DNA of 64,000 nt from Lolium rigidum (Eukaryota; Streptophyta; Magnoliopsida; Poales; Poaceae), in assembly GCF_022539505.1 (NCBI RefSeq), contig NC_061509.1:214606254-214670253 (forward strand). Direction: 5' to 3'. The notes beneath the pieces were generated by a model. The model searched no databases and was not told where the DNA came from. It saw nothing but the letters and a program-made list of their open reading frames with translations. Shown piece by piece: positions 10,413 through 22,005 of the stretch (the stretch's first letter is position 1; every line of letters starts with the position of its first letter). The translations under genes were made by a program, and so were the position numbers.

Positions 10413-11395
10413 CCCCTTCATCGGCATCGCGGGCTTAGCCCGGCGGCGTCTCTGGGGGCAACGAGGAGAGGGGGAAGGGGGAGGGGTGGTGGCGCGGCTA
10501 GGGTTTCACCTCCTCAGTCGCATGGAGGGGACGACGCGAGGAGAGCGAAGCGGTCCTGCAATAATTCTATCACGTAGATCTTTGTTGTACCCGCCTAAGT
10601 ACAGTTGTCGTCACGTGCATACTGCAGGGTGTGCAATTTATTGTGCCAGTACGCTGCAAATGTTTTGTGAGTTGATGAAATCATGTGGATTGGGGAGGTC
10701 ACCACTGCCATAGAGCCGGTGACGGAGGTTGGGGTAAACTCCTTGGCAGGGCAAGTGGGCCGAGGCCAACATAAGAGAGTTGGACTAATTTCTTTAGGGA
10801 GCGGTGGAGTGCTTCGAGCTCGGTGGCTGCTCCCCAGCTTGCCATGTTCCTGGAGTTCATCGTTGATGCTATTTGTTGCACCGGTGTGCCCGTCGTGAAG
10901 AAGAGGCCTTGTGACATCCTTCTATGGTGATCACTAGATTTGCATCTCTCCTAGTTCCAGGGGGAACGTCTTCATTGGCCAACGGTACGGTGCTCTGCGA
11001 TCCAGGGCAAGGGGGTAGGGACCCTCTTCGACAATGGAGGAGGAAGATGCTTGTTCTTTGTCCCCGGAAGATGTTCACTTGGTGCTTCCCTTAATGCTGA
11101 TTTGTTGATCTGCTGCTGCAGTTGTGTCGTCTTGGGGTTCCAACGAGGAGGACTTCTTCAGCTTCAAGTTATGTTTCTAGTTTAATCTTGTGTGCTTAAG
11201 TTGTGTTGTGTTGTAAGCTGTTTTCAGTATTCTTGTATCATTAGTCGCTGGGCTTTATAAATTTAAAGCGGAGCATTTTCCCTGATGTTTAACGAAGATG
11301 TACGTATAAATTGGCCACGATATGCAAATACCAGCAAAACATATTCCTTGAGACCCCCCCCCCAAGACTGATCCACAATACTTCTTTTCTGTATA
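10413..11395. other. Unclassified stretch, possible old retroelement remains
   Basis: No intact gene. The first 150 bp are GC-rich and resemble the DNA before the first gap. The tail at about 11170-11275, with TTGTAAGCTGTTTTCAG and GGGCTTTATAAATTTAAAGC, has the look of the 3' end of a plant non-LTR element, but no reverse transcriptase domain is present. Confidence 0.3.
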
Positions 11396-12240
11396 AGAGC
11401 ATCTCCGTCGCTCCCCGAAACACGGCCTTTATAAACAATAAAATGCTTTTCGAGGACACCCCTTGGTAATGTCGTGTTTCGAAGACCTAGGACAAAAATA
11501 TCGGAGCAGTCATTTGGGGATGCCGTTTGGTGGATTCGCGTCTGAGGAACGCTCGTTCCATCTGCATCCCCCAAACACGGCCTACATTAACAATAAAATA
11601 CGACGAAAATTAAAGTTTTCATTAAAATTTGGTTATATGTTACAAAGTTGAATGAAGACGGCTAAAGTTCAATCTAAAACCTAGCATACTTGCCATCTTT
11701 TGAGGCGCTCGATGGGCTAGCTTCGCTGCCGTTCCCCTTCCTCCTCTGGTGCTCCCTTGCCTACAACTTCCTCCGAAGCGCAGAATCCTCTGCCGTTTAA
11801 CCGCTATGAAGTGGTGATCCCCTCCTCAATATGCGCCCGTTCGATGGAGATAGTCCTAGAGCTTCTTCAACGACTCGTAGGACTCGACGATGGCCTTTTT
11901 CTCCGCCGACTGCTACTCCGTGCCCGACCTATCACTCTAGTCCTCTAGGTCGTTGTAGTTCCAGACCTCCTCCTCCTCATTCGTCGCCGTATTTGCTGCC
12001 ATCTCGGATGTTGCATCCGATGCCACCTCTTTCTCCGCCTCTTCCTCCGTGCTAGCCATGAACTACACGTCGAGGGCGGCGAACTCCTCCATGTTGGCCT
12101 CTTCGAGCTCGGGTTTGAGTGCCGGCGACGCAAGTTCTTCCGCCGGTGGAGGTGGAGGTGCCATCCTAACGCGGCCGTTGCAACCCAGCATGGAGTAGAC
12201 CGTCGCACCATTGCTCAAGAAGATCGTCATACTTTCTCAA
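11396..12240. mobile_element. Possible decayed PIF/Harbinger-type element
   Basis: It starts with AGAGCATCTCCGTCGC, similar to Harbinger-type termini of grasses. A block CGAAACACGGCCT..AACAATAAAAT occurs at about 11420 and again at about 11572. On the minus strand (about 12160-11945) an ORF reads LASPALKPELEEANMEEF and then an acidic tail with EEEEVWNYNDLED. The family is not recognised, and the acidic style resembles the ORF in the intact Harbinger at 28094. The right end is not defined. Confidence 0.3.
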
Positions 12241-12552
12241 AAAAAAAAGAAGATCGTCATACCGGCATTTTCGAAAGCTCTACGTCGACAAGATCTCAGT
12301 CACGTTTCGTTTTTGAATTTGTAGCCAGAAATGTCAGCGAAGGAAGCGGCGAGAGGAAAAGAAAACCTTGAACCTGAAGCTACTTGCAGCAGTTAGTCGG
12401 GTCAGTCAGTCCACAGCGCCCGACACGCCCACTCCACCGGCCACCGCACACCCACCGCGCTCCCTCTCTTCCCTTCCTCACTCCAGACTCCACACACCAA
12501 ACCCAACCGCCGATCATTCTCGCCGCCCGAATCCAGCCAGGCAGCTGCGAGG

Positions 12553-15284
12553 ATGTACCGAGATCCCAACCCCTTCGACGAGGGCGCCGACGACAGCGCC
12601 TTCTCTGTAATCCCCCATCCCCCCCCTACACTCAGCAGATCTCGGCCGGGATCTCCCGGCTCAGCTCCGGCGTGTGATTTCCTAGCGTGTTCTGACGAGT
12701 TGCGCGTTTGTTGTTGTTGCCATGCGCAGAATGGAGGAGGGCGCGGCGGCGGCGGTGCCGGCGGCGGTGGCAACTCGCAGTTCCAGTTCCGCCCGGCGGA
12801 GCCCGCCGGGTTCGGCGGCGGTGGTGGCCGCGATGCCGCCGTCGACATCCCCCTTGACAACATGAACGTGAGAGAGGATCTTGCATTTCTTGTTGCTCGG
12901 GGAGTGGCTGAGCGTGTCCACGGCCCTACGACGCTAATCAATATGGTTGCTTTTGCAGGGTTCGAACGGCAAGGACAGTGAGCTCTCGCAGTGGCAGGCG
13001 GATCTCAAGAGGCGAGAGGCGGTAAGCCTGTTTTGCCGCTGTCTTGGATTTTGACTGTTGGTTTGCTACATTACGTGGATGTTAAACTGATGACTTTTTT
13101 TGAATCTATTGGTGGATGAAGGACATCAAGAGGAGGGAGGAAGCCCTCAAGAGCGGTACGCATCTACTCACATCAGTCCTACTCCTAGATCAGCGTTCAT
13201 ATCATGTTATCGCAGAATTGTGAATTGACTGTTCTGTTACCATTCTGTGTCGATGTAGCCGGGGTGCCCATGGAGGACAAGAACTGGCCGCCCTTCTTCC
13301 CCATCATCCACCACGACATCGCCAATGAGATACCAGCCAACGCGCAGCGGCTGCAGTATCTTGCTTTTGCGAGCTGGCTCGGTAACTGCGCACACACCCG
13401 TGAGAGATATCGGTTTTAGGAGACTGAATTGTTTGTACTCACAGACGATGTTTTGGGTTACAATTATCTACAGGCATTGTGCTTTGCCTCGTCTGGAATT
13501 TCATTGCTGTCATCGTCTGTTGGATCAGAGGGGGAGGTGAGCTAAGTACATCTTTTAATTGCAGTTTGAGCACCCACAAATGCTAGTTTAATTGTCCTAT
13601 CATGTCTGGTAATGCAGCAAGTCACTAAATCTTCGGATTTTATTATGCTTGCAGACTCCAAACTGTTTTTCCTGGCTACCATCTATGGTATGCTTGGAAT
13701 TCCTTTGTCGTACTTGATGTGGTATAGGCCTCTGTACCGTGCAATGAGGTATGCATCTAACATTTATTGCTTCCTGGCATCCTGCTATGCACACAGAATA
13801 ATCAGCACCGGTTCATGCCGCTAATTCTGAATTCCACTTCATATCAGCCTAACATGCCTATTGATTCTAATTAGGAACTTTTTCCAGATGTTAAACTTAA
13901 CTGAATGCAAATCTCTGCACTGTATTTTTCCTAGCGCTAGGAGTGGCTTTATTTTTAATATTGCTCAACTTGTTGAACAGAAATGACAGTGCATTAAGCT
14001 TTGGGTGGTTTTTCCTTTGTTACATGGTAAGGTCTTGACAAAATTCCTGGTTCCTGCTTTCTTCATCTGATATAATATGATATTTATGTTGCTGACCTTA
14101 TTGTATTATTTTGTCGTTCTTTGGTTGCAGCTCCACATTGGCTTTTGTATAATTGCTGCCATTGCTCCACCGATCGTATTTAAAGGAAAATCACTAACGT
14201 AAGATAACTTGCCACAGTGTACACAATTGCAGCCGAGAATCTTTAATACGATAGGTGGCCTGTCCACTGTATTTTAATGCATTGGGACTGTTGATTTTTG
14301 TATGTGGTTCTAAACAAAGTATGCTTTATCTTTCATCAGGGGTATACTGGCTGCAATCGATACCTTCTCTGACAATGCATTAGTTGGGGTGAGTAGATCC
14401 GTAGATGTTATTTCATCCTTCTTCAGTTCATAAACTTCCTATTTAGAATGAACAACTGGATATGTTTCCTACTGGCACTTTTACTCTGTCTATAAAGTAT
14501 TTCAGTACGATTTTTATGCTATATGACATTTAAGACCAATGTTCTTTGTTTCAGATATTTTATTTTGTCGGATTTGCCTTGTTTTCGTTGGAGACAGTTG
14601 TGAGCATTTGGGTTCTTCAGGTCTGTAACTTATCTGCTATATCCCTCTGCCCCTTTGCCCCCTTCCATCCTATGGCGCCTTTACTTTATTATGGTCTTCA
14701 TTTTTTTTTGGTTTAGTGCAACCTTAGCTCATCTTTGGATACTTAATCTAAATGATAAGGAAGTAAATAGGTACTCATTTGGTGTATTATATAGTTTTAA
14801 TATTTTATATGCTTATTTTATATGACAGAAATACAATTATGGATCAGTTGGAGACGTTAACTTATCCAAAACTGGAAGTATTCTATTTCCCGTATTGTTG
14901 TTTGTTAAGTTACTCAAGGCCTCTAGCTATCCAACTCTATGCATAAATTTCAACAATAATGGTCTCTTCAAAATTAGGAAAATATGGAATCTATCCAACT
15001 GTGATACTTATGTTTATTGCTGGAAGTAACATTAATCATCAGTTGGCCACTGTTTACTAATCAACTTATCTTTGTTTGTCTCGAAGAGTGAGTGAGCATG
15101 TCATGTTGACAGTGAAACATTGTAACTAATATTTTTTGTTAATGTTATCAACCTATGCCTATACAACTTTGGTGGTTGTCAAGTTCCTTGCAGTGCAATA
15201 TACCAGCAGTCTAACACTCATTGGTTTTTGTTCTGATTTTGGTTTATGCAGAGAGTATACATGTATTTCAGAGGGCACAAGTGA
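12553..15284 (+). CDS. Secretory carrier-associated membrane protein (SCAMP), 12 exons
   Basis: SCAMPs are four-span membrane proteins of trans-Golgi, endosome and plasma-membrane vesicles. Exons: 12553-12606, 12730-12867, 12959-13021, 13122-13155, 13259-13381, 13474-13536, 13655-13748, 13981-14026, 14131-14198, 14340-14388, 14555-14620, 15252-15284. All introns are GT..AG and phases agree, giving 276 residues. Visible parts: one NPF motif (residues 6-8, an EH-domain ligand in this family), a glycine-rich linker (20-52), a charged coiled coil [20 protein letters not shown] (75-94), then hydrophobic spans at about 128-155, 160-180, 197-222 and 243-266. The family-typical [10 protein letters not shown] lies after span 2 and the protein ends VYMYFRGHK. 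The tail after span 4 is very short; some plant SCAMPs have about 15 more residues. The ATG is the first in the transcript and gives the expected [10 protein letters not shown] start. It looks intact. Confidence 0.93.
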
Positions 15285-15753
15285 AGTGGGCAACAGAAGA
15301 AATTTACAGAAGTCTACATGTACCATTCGAGCGTGCTGCGGTTCTGTGCATACGTCCAAGTACATGAAATTCTTTGTATGTTATGGTAGTGATGGTTAAT
15401 TACCTTTGAGGTTTCTTTGGTGGAAGGGTGGCAGTGTAGCACCACTATAAATAGTGTTGTTTCTGGAACTATGTGGTGTTTGAAGCCTTAATTTTTTACC
15501 TATAAAACTTGCACTTTCTTCCCCTTTTTTGTATACTAGCGTGGCTGCATGTTCTATTGGTCTCCTGGTGTCTTCTATGGGAGCCATACGGTTGCTGGAA
15601 CCCAAAGACATCAAACCATCTGGAGATATTTTTTGTACGACAAATTCTGGTTCCAATTATGGTTCTGTAAATGATGAATTCGCCTGTGAGCAATGATAAA
15701 TGAGGTTCTGTATTTTTTTTGTGGGCAGGGCCGCAGGGGTTCTGTAAATTATA
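15285..15753 (+). other. 3' UTR and downstream flank of the SCAMP gene
   Basis: No further coding sequence. The 3' UTR continues from the stop codon at 15282-15284; its end cannot be fixed by eye. Confidence 0.4.
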
Positions 15754-15816
15754 CTGCCTCTGTTCCTGTTTAATCAACATGCAACGTCTATTAAAATTAA
15801 AACGGTACAGAGGTAG
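15754..15816. mobile_element. Very short Stowaway remnant (63 bp)
   Basis: Left end CTGCCTCTGTTCCTGTTTAAT and right end read on the minus strand CTACCTCTGTACCGTTTTAAT form inverted repeats. TA precedes it (15752-15753); the right-hand pair is TG, probably a decayed TA. Nearly the whole element is its two arms. Confidence 0.55.
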
Positions 15817-16796
15817 TGCTCCCCAAACATACAACGCAGAACTTTTAAATGGTACTCCGTACATTTGTTTCTGCTGAGAGGTTAATGCAGCAATGAGTCG
15901 AAACTAATTTAACTGCAAGATGGTATACGAATTCTCAGTTTCCTGCGCAGTATATGCTCCGCAATGTCTAGCATGTCTCTTGAGTCTTGACATATCAAGA
16001 CTGGGGTTGGCCATCGAGCGTCGAGTGAGTCGGGGATGCTGACATGGCACATACCTGTGACCACACGGACACAGCCTTCTAAGATAAACGTACATATGGA
16101 CTACAGCATGGTGAGGTAAGCATCAGCCATATCTCCTCCAATTCTCGGCGATCAGTTTCCAGCCTCCATTCCCTCATCTGCATCCAGCCAACCTCAGGCT
16201 GCCAAGTGGCAGAACCATATCTAGATCCATGGAACCACCACCAAGCTTTCTTCCGAGCTTCTCTGGCCATCATAATTCGAGCACCAACTAGTTAGTAAAG
16301 ACAAAACAGACAAAAGTATACTGCAGGAAATTAAACCGTAGAAGTGTATACGAAAATTTAAATGTCCGGGACTCTTGTATTTTGCAGCTAGCAAAGAAGT
16401 GGCGAGCATTTTCAGCAATAATAAGATGATTTAAACTGACTAATATTGGTTTAAAACATCACCATGAAGAGGACATGATCATAAAACGGAACCAGAAGCT
16501 TTTCATAACAAGAAAGCTCAGTGTCCAGGGAAAGAATACTGACAAAATACGATGGCTTGGAATTATAGGAAGAACTCATTTTCAGCTGACTATAAGCTGC
16601 TCCAGATATCACCAGAAAATAAAAGAAAAGAGAAGGAAAATAGGGATACCACATCATCACCATCTCATTTCCCTCCTTATGTTTGCTTAGCTCTTATCTC
16701 CACAATTCTTTCATCAAGCTCTCTCTTCTCCTCAAGTCCCAGTTACAAGGCTTGAAGGGAAGAAGAGCAGCTCCAACAGAAGGCTGGGCAGCAAAC
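15817..16796. other. SCAMP-PRK intergenic region with the PRK promoter and leader
   Basis: No gene seen. The PRK promoter must lie here. A weak TATA candidate (CTATAAGC) is near 16590. The last 100 bp before the ATG are CT/CA-rich, as expected for a 5' UTR. Confidence 0.4.
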
Positions 16797-18795
16797 ATGG
16801 CATTCTGCAGCCCACACACCACCACATCCCTGCACTCCCCACGCACCACTATCCCAAACTCAGGCTTCAGGCAGAACCAAGTCATCCTCTTCACGACCAG
16901 AAGCAGCAGGAGGAGTAACACGAGGAATGGAGCAAGGACCTTCCAGGTTTCATGCGCAGTTGACAAGCCAATAGTGATTGGCCTGGCAGCAGACTCAGGA
17001 TGTGGGAAATCCACCTTCATGCGCCGGCTCACCAGTGTGTTTGGAGGTGCTGCAGAGCCACCCAGGGGCGGGAACCCAGACTCGAACACACTCATCAGCG
17101 ACACCACAACGGTGATATGCCTTGATGACTACCATTCCTTGGACAGAACCGGGAGGAAGGAGAAAGGTGTGACCGCCCTGGACCCCAAGGCAAACGACTT
17201 TGATCTCATGTATGAGCAGGTGAAGGCAATCAAAGAGGGCAAGGCTATCGAGAAGCCAATCTACAACCATGTCACCGGCCTCCTGGACCCGGCGGAGCTC
17301 ATCCAGCCTCCCAAGATCTTCGTCATCGAGGGTTTGCACCCAATGTGAGTTCATATCCTATCCTCATGGTTCTCCCTTCTCTTGCAGTATTTGGTGTCTG
17401 TTCTTTTGTTTCTTCATCATATTCCATTAGTTATTGGGCAAGTGGCTACCATAATATATTTTGAATCACCGCAACAACTTCTATTACATCTCTATGAAAT
17501 TTCCGATTCCCTGATGATTAACGATTTAAATGTATCTCCCCTAAAAGTAACACAATCGTTTTGTAAACTGTAAAACATTAATTAATCTCACATAACAATT
17601 TATCTGTTTGCATCTATTTTTAAACCAGGTACGACGAACGTGTGAGAGACCTCCTTGATTTCAGCATCTACTTAGACATCAGCAATGAGGTTAAGTTTGC
17701 ATGGAAAATTCAGGTCAGTCCAAGATGTTTCTAAATTTATTTACTTATTTTTTGAGAAAAAATTCCCCATGCCTCACGACACAGTGGATTCTGCTTCTCT
17801 TATACGGAGTATCTATCTTAAAAAATCACTGGGGCTTTTGCAGAGAGACATGGCAGAGCGTGGGCACAGCCTTGAAAGCATCAAGGCTAGCATTGAAGCC
17901 AGGAAACCAGATTTTGATGCATTTATCGGTACTGCCTTTTTGCTAACTGAACACAATAAGTGTTTGCCATAAACCAAACATAACAAGAGCATGCCACATC
18001 AAATTACTTATAACTGGAACAAAATAGAGATGACATGTAAACTCACCACTTCGTATGACAGATCCGCAGAAGCAATACGCCGATGCTGTGATTGAAGTCC
18101 TGCCAACCCAGCTGATTCCTGATGACAATGAAGGAAAGGTGCTGCGTGTTAAATTGATCATGAAAGAAGGCGTGAAGTTCTTCAACCCGGTTTACCTGTT
18201 CGATGAAGGATCAACCATCAACTGGATCCCTTGTGGAAGAAAGCTTACGTGCTCTTACCCTGGCATCAAGTTTTCCTATGGCCCAGACACTTACTTTGGC
18301 CAAGAGGTAATTCACCTTGGTTTATTTCCCCCTTTGCACCCGACAAGTAATGCATACTAATGTTACTTAGAAACTAAACTGACAGAAACCCAGCTAGTAG
18401 TCCAAAGTAGAACAGAATGGAGAGACAACAAACATTCTTAGACTAGAGATTAAAAAAATCACGGAGTAGGCCAATTCTAACTGCTAATAAGGTCCTGCCT
18501 CTGCTAATTCTGTAAGATCTCAGCATTTGCTTGTTTCTATCAGGTATCGGTGCTGGAGATGGATGGGCAATTTGACAGACTAGATGAGCTAATCTATGTT
18601 GAGAGCCACCTAAGCAACCTCTCGTCCAAGTTCTACGGGGAGGTGACACAGCAAATGCTAAAGCATGCAGATTTCCCAGGCAGCAACAACGGAACAGGTC
18701 TCTTCCAAACTATCGTAGGTCTGAAGATTAGAGATCTCTATGAACAAATCATTGCTGAGAGGGTCGGCGCACCTGCTCAAGCAGCCAAAGTTTGA
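16797..18795 (+). CDS. PRK: Phosphoribulokinase, chloroplast precursor, 5 exons
   Basis: The enzyme phosphorylates ribulose 5-phosphate with ATP to ribulose 1,5-bisphosphate, the CO2 acceptor of the Calvin cycle, in the chloroplast stroma. Exons: 16797-17344, 17629-17713, 17844-17928, 18062-18306, 18544-18795. Splice sites are GT..AG and the frame is open throughout, giving 404 residues, the usual length in grasses. Residues 1 to about 51 form a Ser/Thr/Arg-rich transit peptide ending near FQVSC. The ATP-binding P-loop is GLAADSGCGKST (62-73). Cys69 and Cys108, 39 residues apart, match the thioredoxin-controlled pair of the spinach enzyme; Cys297 and Cys303 (IPCGRKLTC) match its second pair, which takes part in GAPDH/CP12 complex formation. 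An upstream in-frame ATG at 16683 exists, but the MAFCSPHTTT start fits a transit peptide better. Light control through thioredoxin is expected. It looks fully functional. Confidence 0.97.
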
Positions 18796-19228
18796 TGAGC
18801 CCCATATTCAGATTGCACAAATCATTTCATCACCAACCCAATGAGAATGAGCATCCTCGCTTGTAACTAGTTTGGAAATATTACAGCTAGGAGATGGTAG
18901 AAAGTTCATTGCAGAAACTCATGAAAACCTGCACTTGAACTTCTCGAAAACCCTTTCCACGAGGGGACTCCTACGTCTCCTGTTAACACATTTCGATGTA
19001 CATCTTCTCCCACATTTCAATGCAGAAAATACATGTGCTTGCTATATTAAAAGTAGGTGCTTCCATTCAGCATCTCTTTTTGTTGGTTGTTACTCCTGAC
19101 CATGACTACCATTAAAAAAGGCCATTTAAGAAGTTTGGAAATGGAGGTTCATATGCCATTTAAGAAGTTTGGAAAATTCTGAGAACATGAGTGCTATTCA
19201 TTATGGTGTTTTAGCAAACCACTCTGTG
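18796..19228. other. PRK 3' UTR and flank
   Basis: No gene. A small direct repeat, GCCATTTAAGAAGTTTGGAAA, occurs at about 19121 and again at about 19155. Confidence 0.4.
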
Positions 19229-19563
19229 TGCCGAACTGCATATCTAACACTAAGAATCATGCAGTTGTAGTGGATCATTCGCTAACAAACATGTCATGCA
19301 TGATGGCAAGATAATGGTTATGAACCTAAGTTATAACAGCTATGTCCTTATTATGGGAAAGGTACATGGTGCTACTTTCAGGACATAATTCATAAGCGGA
19401 TAAGCCCTAATGTGAGGAACTGCGGATCTCACACTGGAGAATTATGCAGTAGTAGACAATCATTCGTTACGAAACATGCAAAGAGTAATGACGACATAAT
19501 GGATAAGAACCGAAGTTATATCGGCTATGTTCTTATAAGAAAAAGGTACATGCTGCTACTTCT
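19229..19563. repeat. Direct duplication of a ~150-bp segment, ~185-bp period
   Basis: The segments at about 19229-19378 and 19415-19563 align along their full length: GAACTGC, ATGCAGT.GTAG, ACAAACATG, ATAATGG.TA.GAACC.AAGTTATA, then GGTACATG.TGCTACTT. They have diverged by substitutions and small indels, so the duplication is not recent. Non-coding. Confidence 0.75.
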
Positions 19564-19788
19564 CAGACAAGTTTCATGAAGAATGCAATAAACTTTCAGG
19601 CAACTAACCAACAAAAAACCATGAGCGGAGCTCAGAAAAATGTCTGCTTCTTGTACATAGCCGCAATAGCACCTCCGTATGCAAGACCTTCAAATTTGAA
19701 GAGTGCAGTGCAAAAATGGCAAGCTAAAGGAATTTTTTATATTGGTAAGTGCGAGAAGTTGCATGCCATGCAATCATTAAAAGAGAAC

Positions 19789-20035
19789 CACATACACATT
19801 TCCAAACGACGGGAGAGCACAAACACAAATATTCACATCCATAGCAGGCAGGATAATACATGTTCATTATCTACCCTATATGCATTACCACACGAAATTG
19901 TTGCATTAGGCTGCTAAGGAGAGAGCCACATACATATTTCCAAACAACAGGAGAGCAGAAACACAAATATTCACATAAATAGCATGATTATTCCACACCA
20001 GGCTGCAAAATACATGTTTATCATCTGCCATAAGT
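19789..20035. repeat. Second direct duplication, ~127-bp period
   Basis: A block starting near 19790 (AACCACATACACATTTCCAAA, then GGAGAGCACAAACACAAATATTCACA) recurs from about 19925. Both end in an AATACATGTT..ATC block. It lies directly downstream of the F-box gene (minus strand), so part may be in that gene's 3' UTR. Confidence 0.65.
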
Positions 20036-20159
20036 ATTTCCATATGAGATGCTACAAAACAATACTCCGTACTATGCTTGGTAGTTGATATCACATCACA
20101 GCAAACAACTGAATGTAGACAGCTGTAGTGACTAGTTTCACTACAGAATACACACAAGA

Positions 20160-21311
20160 TCAAAAGAAAAGAGGCGGATAAACCGATATCGGCGATGGCA
20201 ATGGTGGGCGCGCCATCGGCCCCCTCGAAAACAGTCCACCACCTTCACCATTGAGTGATAGCTCCCACCCTGGCGGGTTTGCCTTCCTCCAGGCACGGCA
20301 GTTGGGCGCCGCGACATAAACCCGGTTCTCCTCCACTCCGCAGCTCCCCACGTCCACGCACGCCGCGGCGCTCCTCCCGGCACAGTCGACAAACAAGGTG
20401 TAAGGCCCAATGTTGTCCACCTCCTCCCACATCATCTGCGCGGAATCAAGCACGTACACGCCGATCTTGTTCACCCTATGCACAGGCTCCAGGTAGCCCA
20501 ATTTTGGCTGAAGCATGAAGAGCACCAGCAGCAGCCGGTCTCCGGCAGCAACCAAATGCGGCCCGTAGTTGGATCTGTCGAACGCGGTGGGCTCCGGGAG
20601 GCCGGCAATTGGCAGCATTCGGGCGGTCTGGTTCGGAGGGGTGCTGGCACTGGACGGAGTGGTGCTGCCGAGGTGGAACTCCAGTACCTGCGCGCGGTCG
20701 GTCAGACCGAGGACGCGGCCGCGGAATTCGAGGACGGTGGTGACGAAGGAGGCGGCGCGGGGGAGGGTGTGCTTGGTCCAGTCCGGAGAGGGGTTATTGG
20801 GGGTTGGATGCATGGGGGAGGGGCGCGAGAAGAAGGCGTGCTTGGAGTGGAAGAGGAGGAGGTGGGAGGGCGAGAGCGCGGCGTAGTGGTAGGGGAAGTG
20901 CGGGGAAGGGAGCTGGATCGCTCCGTGGTCGGCGCCGGCGAGGGCGTCGAGGAGGTGTAGGGTGTTGGAGGAGCCCCGGCGGAGGAGGATGAGGTGGCCG
21001 CGGGAGGCGGAGAGGAAGGTGGAGCCCTCCGCCGGGACGGGGAGGCGGTAGGGGATGGGCCGGGGCGCGACGAGCGGGGAGATGGGCGCGAGGCGCAGCG
21101 CCGGGTAGAGGAGCTGGAGTGGCGGGACGCGGGGCCGGACGAGGCTGCCGGCGATCGCGCGGAGCAGGAGCCGCCAGGGCTGGCACGTCGCCGCGAAGGC
21201 GTAGATCGACCGGAGGCAGGGAAGGAGGCCCCGCAGCACCTCCGCCAGCGGCAGCTCCGGCAGGTTCGCCCAGTCGCGGTACGCGTCCCGGTCCGGCGCG
21301 GGCGGCGGCAT
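20160..21311 (-). CDS. F-box protein, probably of the DUF295 / KIB type, intronless
   Basis: A single exon of 383 codons, ATG at 21311. Residues about 13-50 (WANLPELPLAEVLRGLLPCL, then CQPWR) form an F-box, which in plants binds SKP1 and brings a target to an SCF ubiquitin ligase. The rest has the pattern of the DUF295 beta-propeller region: a PPLQLLYP..LAPISPL block, a SRGHLILL block, a LHLLDALAG block and a late GVYVLDS..MWEEVDNIG block. Length fits the family. Codon use is strongly GC-biased near the N-terminus, common in grass intronless genes. It is transcribed towards PRK. F-box/DUF295 genes are numerous and fast-changing in grasses, so the target is unknown. The assignment rests on motif pattern, not a search. 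Confidence 0.85.
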   Translation of the reverse strand: MPPPAPDRDAYRDWANLPELPLAEVLRGLLPCLRSIYAFAATCQPWRLLLRAIAGSLVRPRVPPLQLLYPALRLAPISPLVAPRPIPYRLPVPAEGSTFLSASRGHLILLRRGSSNTLHLLDALAGADHGAIQLPSPHFPYHYAALSPSHLLLFHSKHAFFSRPSPMHPTPNNPSPDWTKHTLPRAASFVTTVLEFRGRVLGLTDRAQVLEFHLGSTTPSSASTPPNQTARMLPIAGLPEPTAFDRSNYGPHLVAAGDRLLLVLFMLQPKLGYLEPVHRVNKIGVYVLDSAQMMWEEVDNIGPYTLFVDCAGRSAAACVDVGSCGVEENRVYVAAPNCRAWRKANPPGWELSLNGEGGGLFSRGPMARPPLPSPISVYPPLFF

Positions 21312-21937
21312 CGGAAGAGGGGCGGTGGGTTCGAGCTCAGTGTCAGAGGTCGCCGGCGACGGTTGGAGACTCGGCCACTTTGTTGGTACGCTGCGTTGAC
21401 CAGGTCACGACTCGGCGGACGACTTACCAGTTCTTCTTCGTGGGCTCGCCGGACGGCAACTGCATTATGGGCTGTCCGGGCCGCCGATGATAGGCCCAGT
21501 CCAAACTACCGAAATCAGAATGCCAACTGGGCTTACGGCTGAAAGTTTGAGCCCACTCTAGCCTAGGCATGTCCTAGATATGGGCCGAACCTTCGGAAAA
21601 GAGAATCTATAGATATCTTCTCGTCTCTTGGGGTCCGGTCTAAAAAAAAAAACTTGGGTCAAGACTTTGACTGCTGCTGCCTCTCCGTGGTCAACAATTT
21701 AAAACATGCAGACCTCACTTCAAGGAGCTGAATTAAGGGGAGTTGAGTGGAAGCAAAGGTCATCTCCGCTGTCTTCTTCCCCAGCCTAATTAAAACCACG
21801 TGTCTACCCACGCACCTCCCGAAGCTCATCGCACTTGCTTCGATTCATGTCTTAATTGCTGCTTTTGTTATGAGTTTTCTTCTTAGCTACGTTTACATAT
21901 TGGTTACAGGATAACATGGAAGCCTACAAGTGCAATA
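21312..21937. other. Promoter side of the F-box gene and intergenic DNA
   Basis: No gene. The first 150 bp remain GC-rich and probably hold the F-box gene's leader. Confidence 0.4.
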
Positions 21938-22005
21938 CAACCTCCGTTCGAAAATAAGTATCCGTATCTAAACGAAATTAAGTTACTTATTTCGAACGGA
22001 GTGAG
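21938..22005. mobile_element. Very short Stowaway MITE (68 bp)
   Basis: TA flanks on both sides (21936-21937 and 22006-22007). Left end CAACCTCCGTTCGAAAATAAG and right end read on the minus strand CTCACTCCGTTCGAAATAAG leave a loop of only about 20 bp. Ends are well preserved. Confidence 0.85.

Noticed and set aside
16694..17354. Minus-strand ORFs opposite PRK exon 1
   Set aside because: Shadows of the PRK coding frame.
20478..21542. Plus-strand ORFs opposite the F-box gene
   Set aside because: GC-rich shadows of the F-box coding frame, glycine/arginine-rich with no domain.
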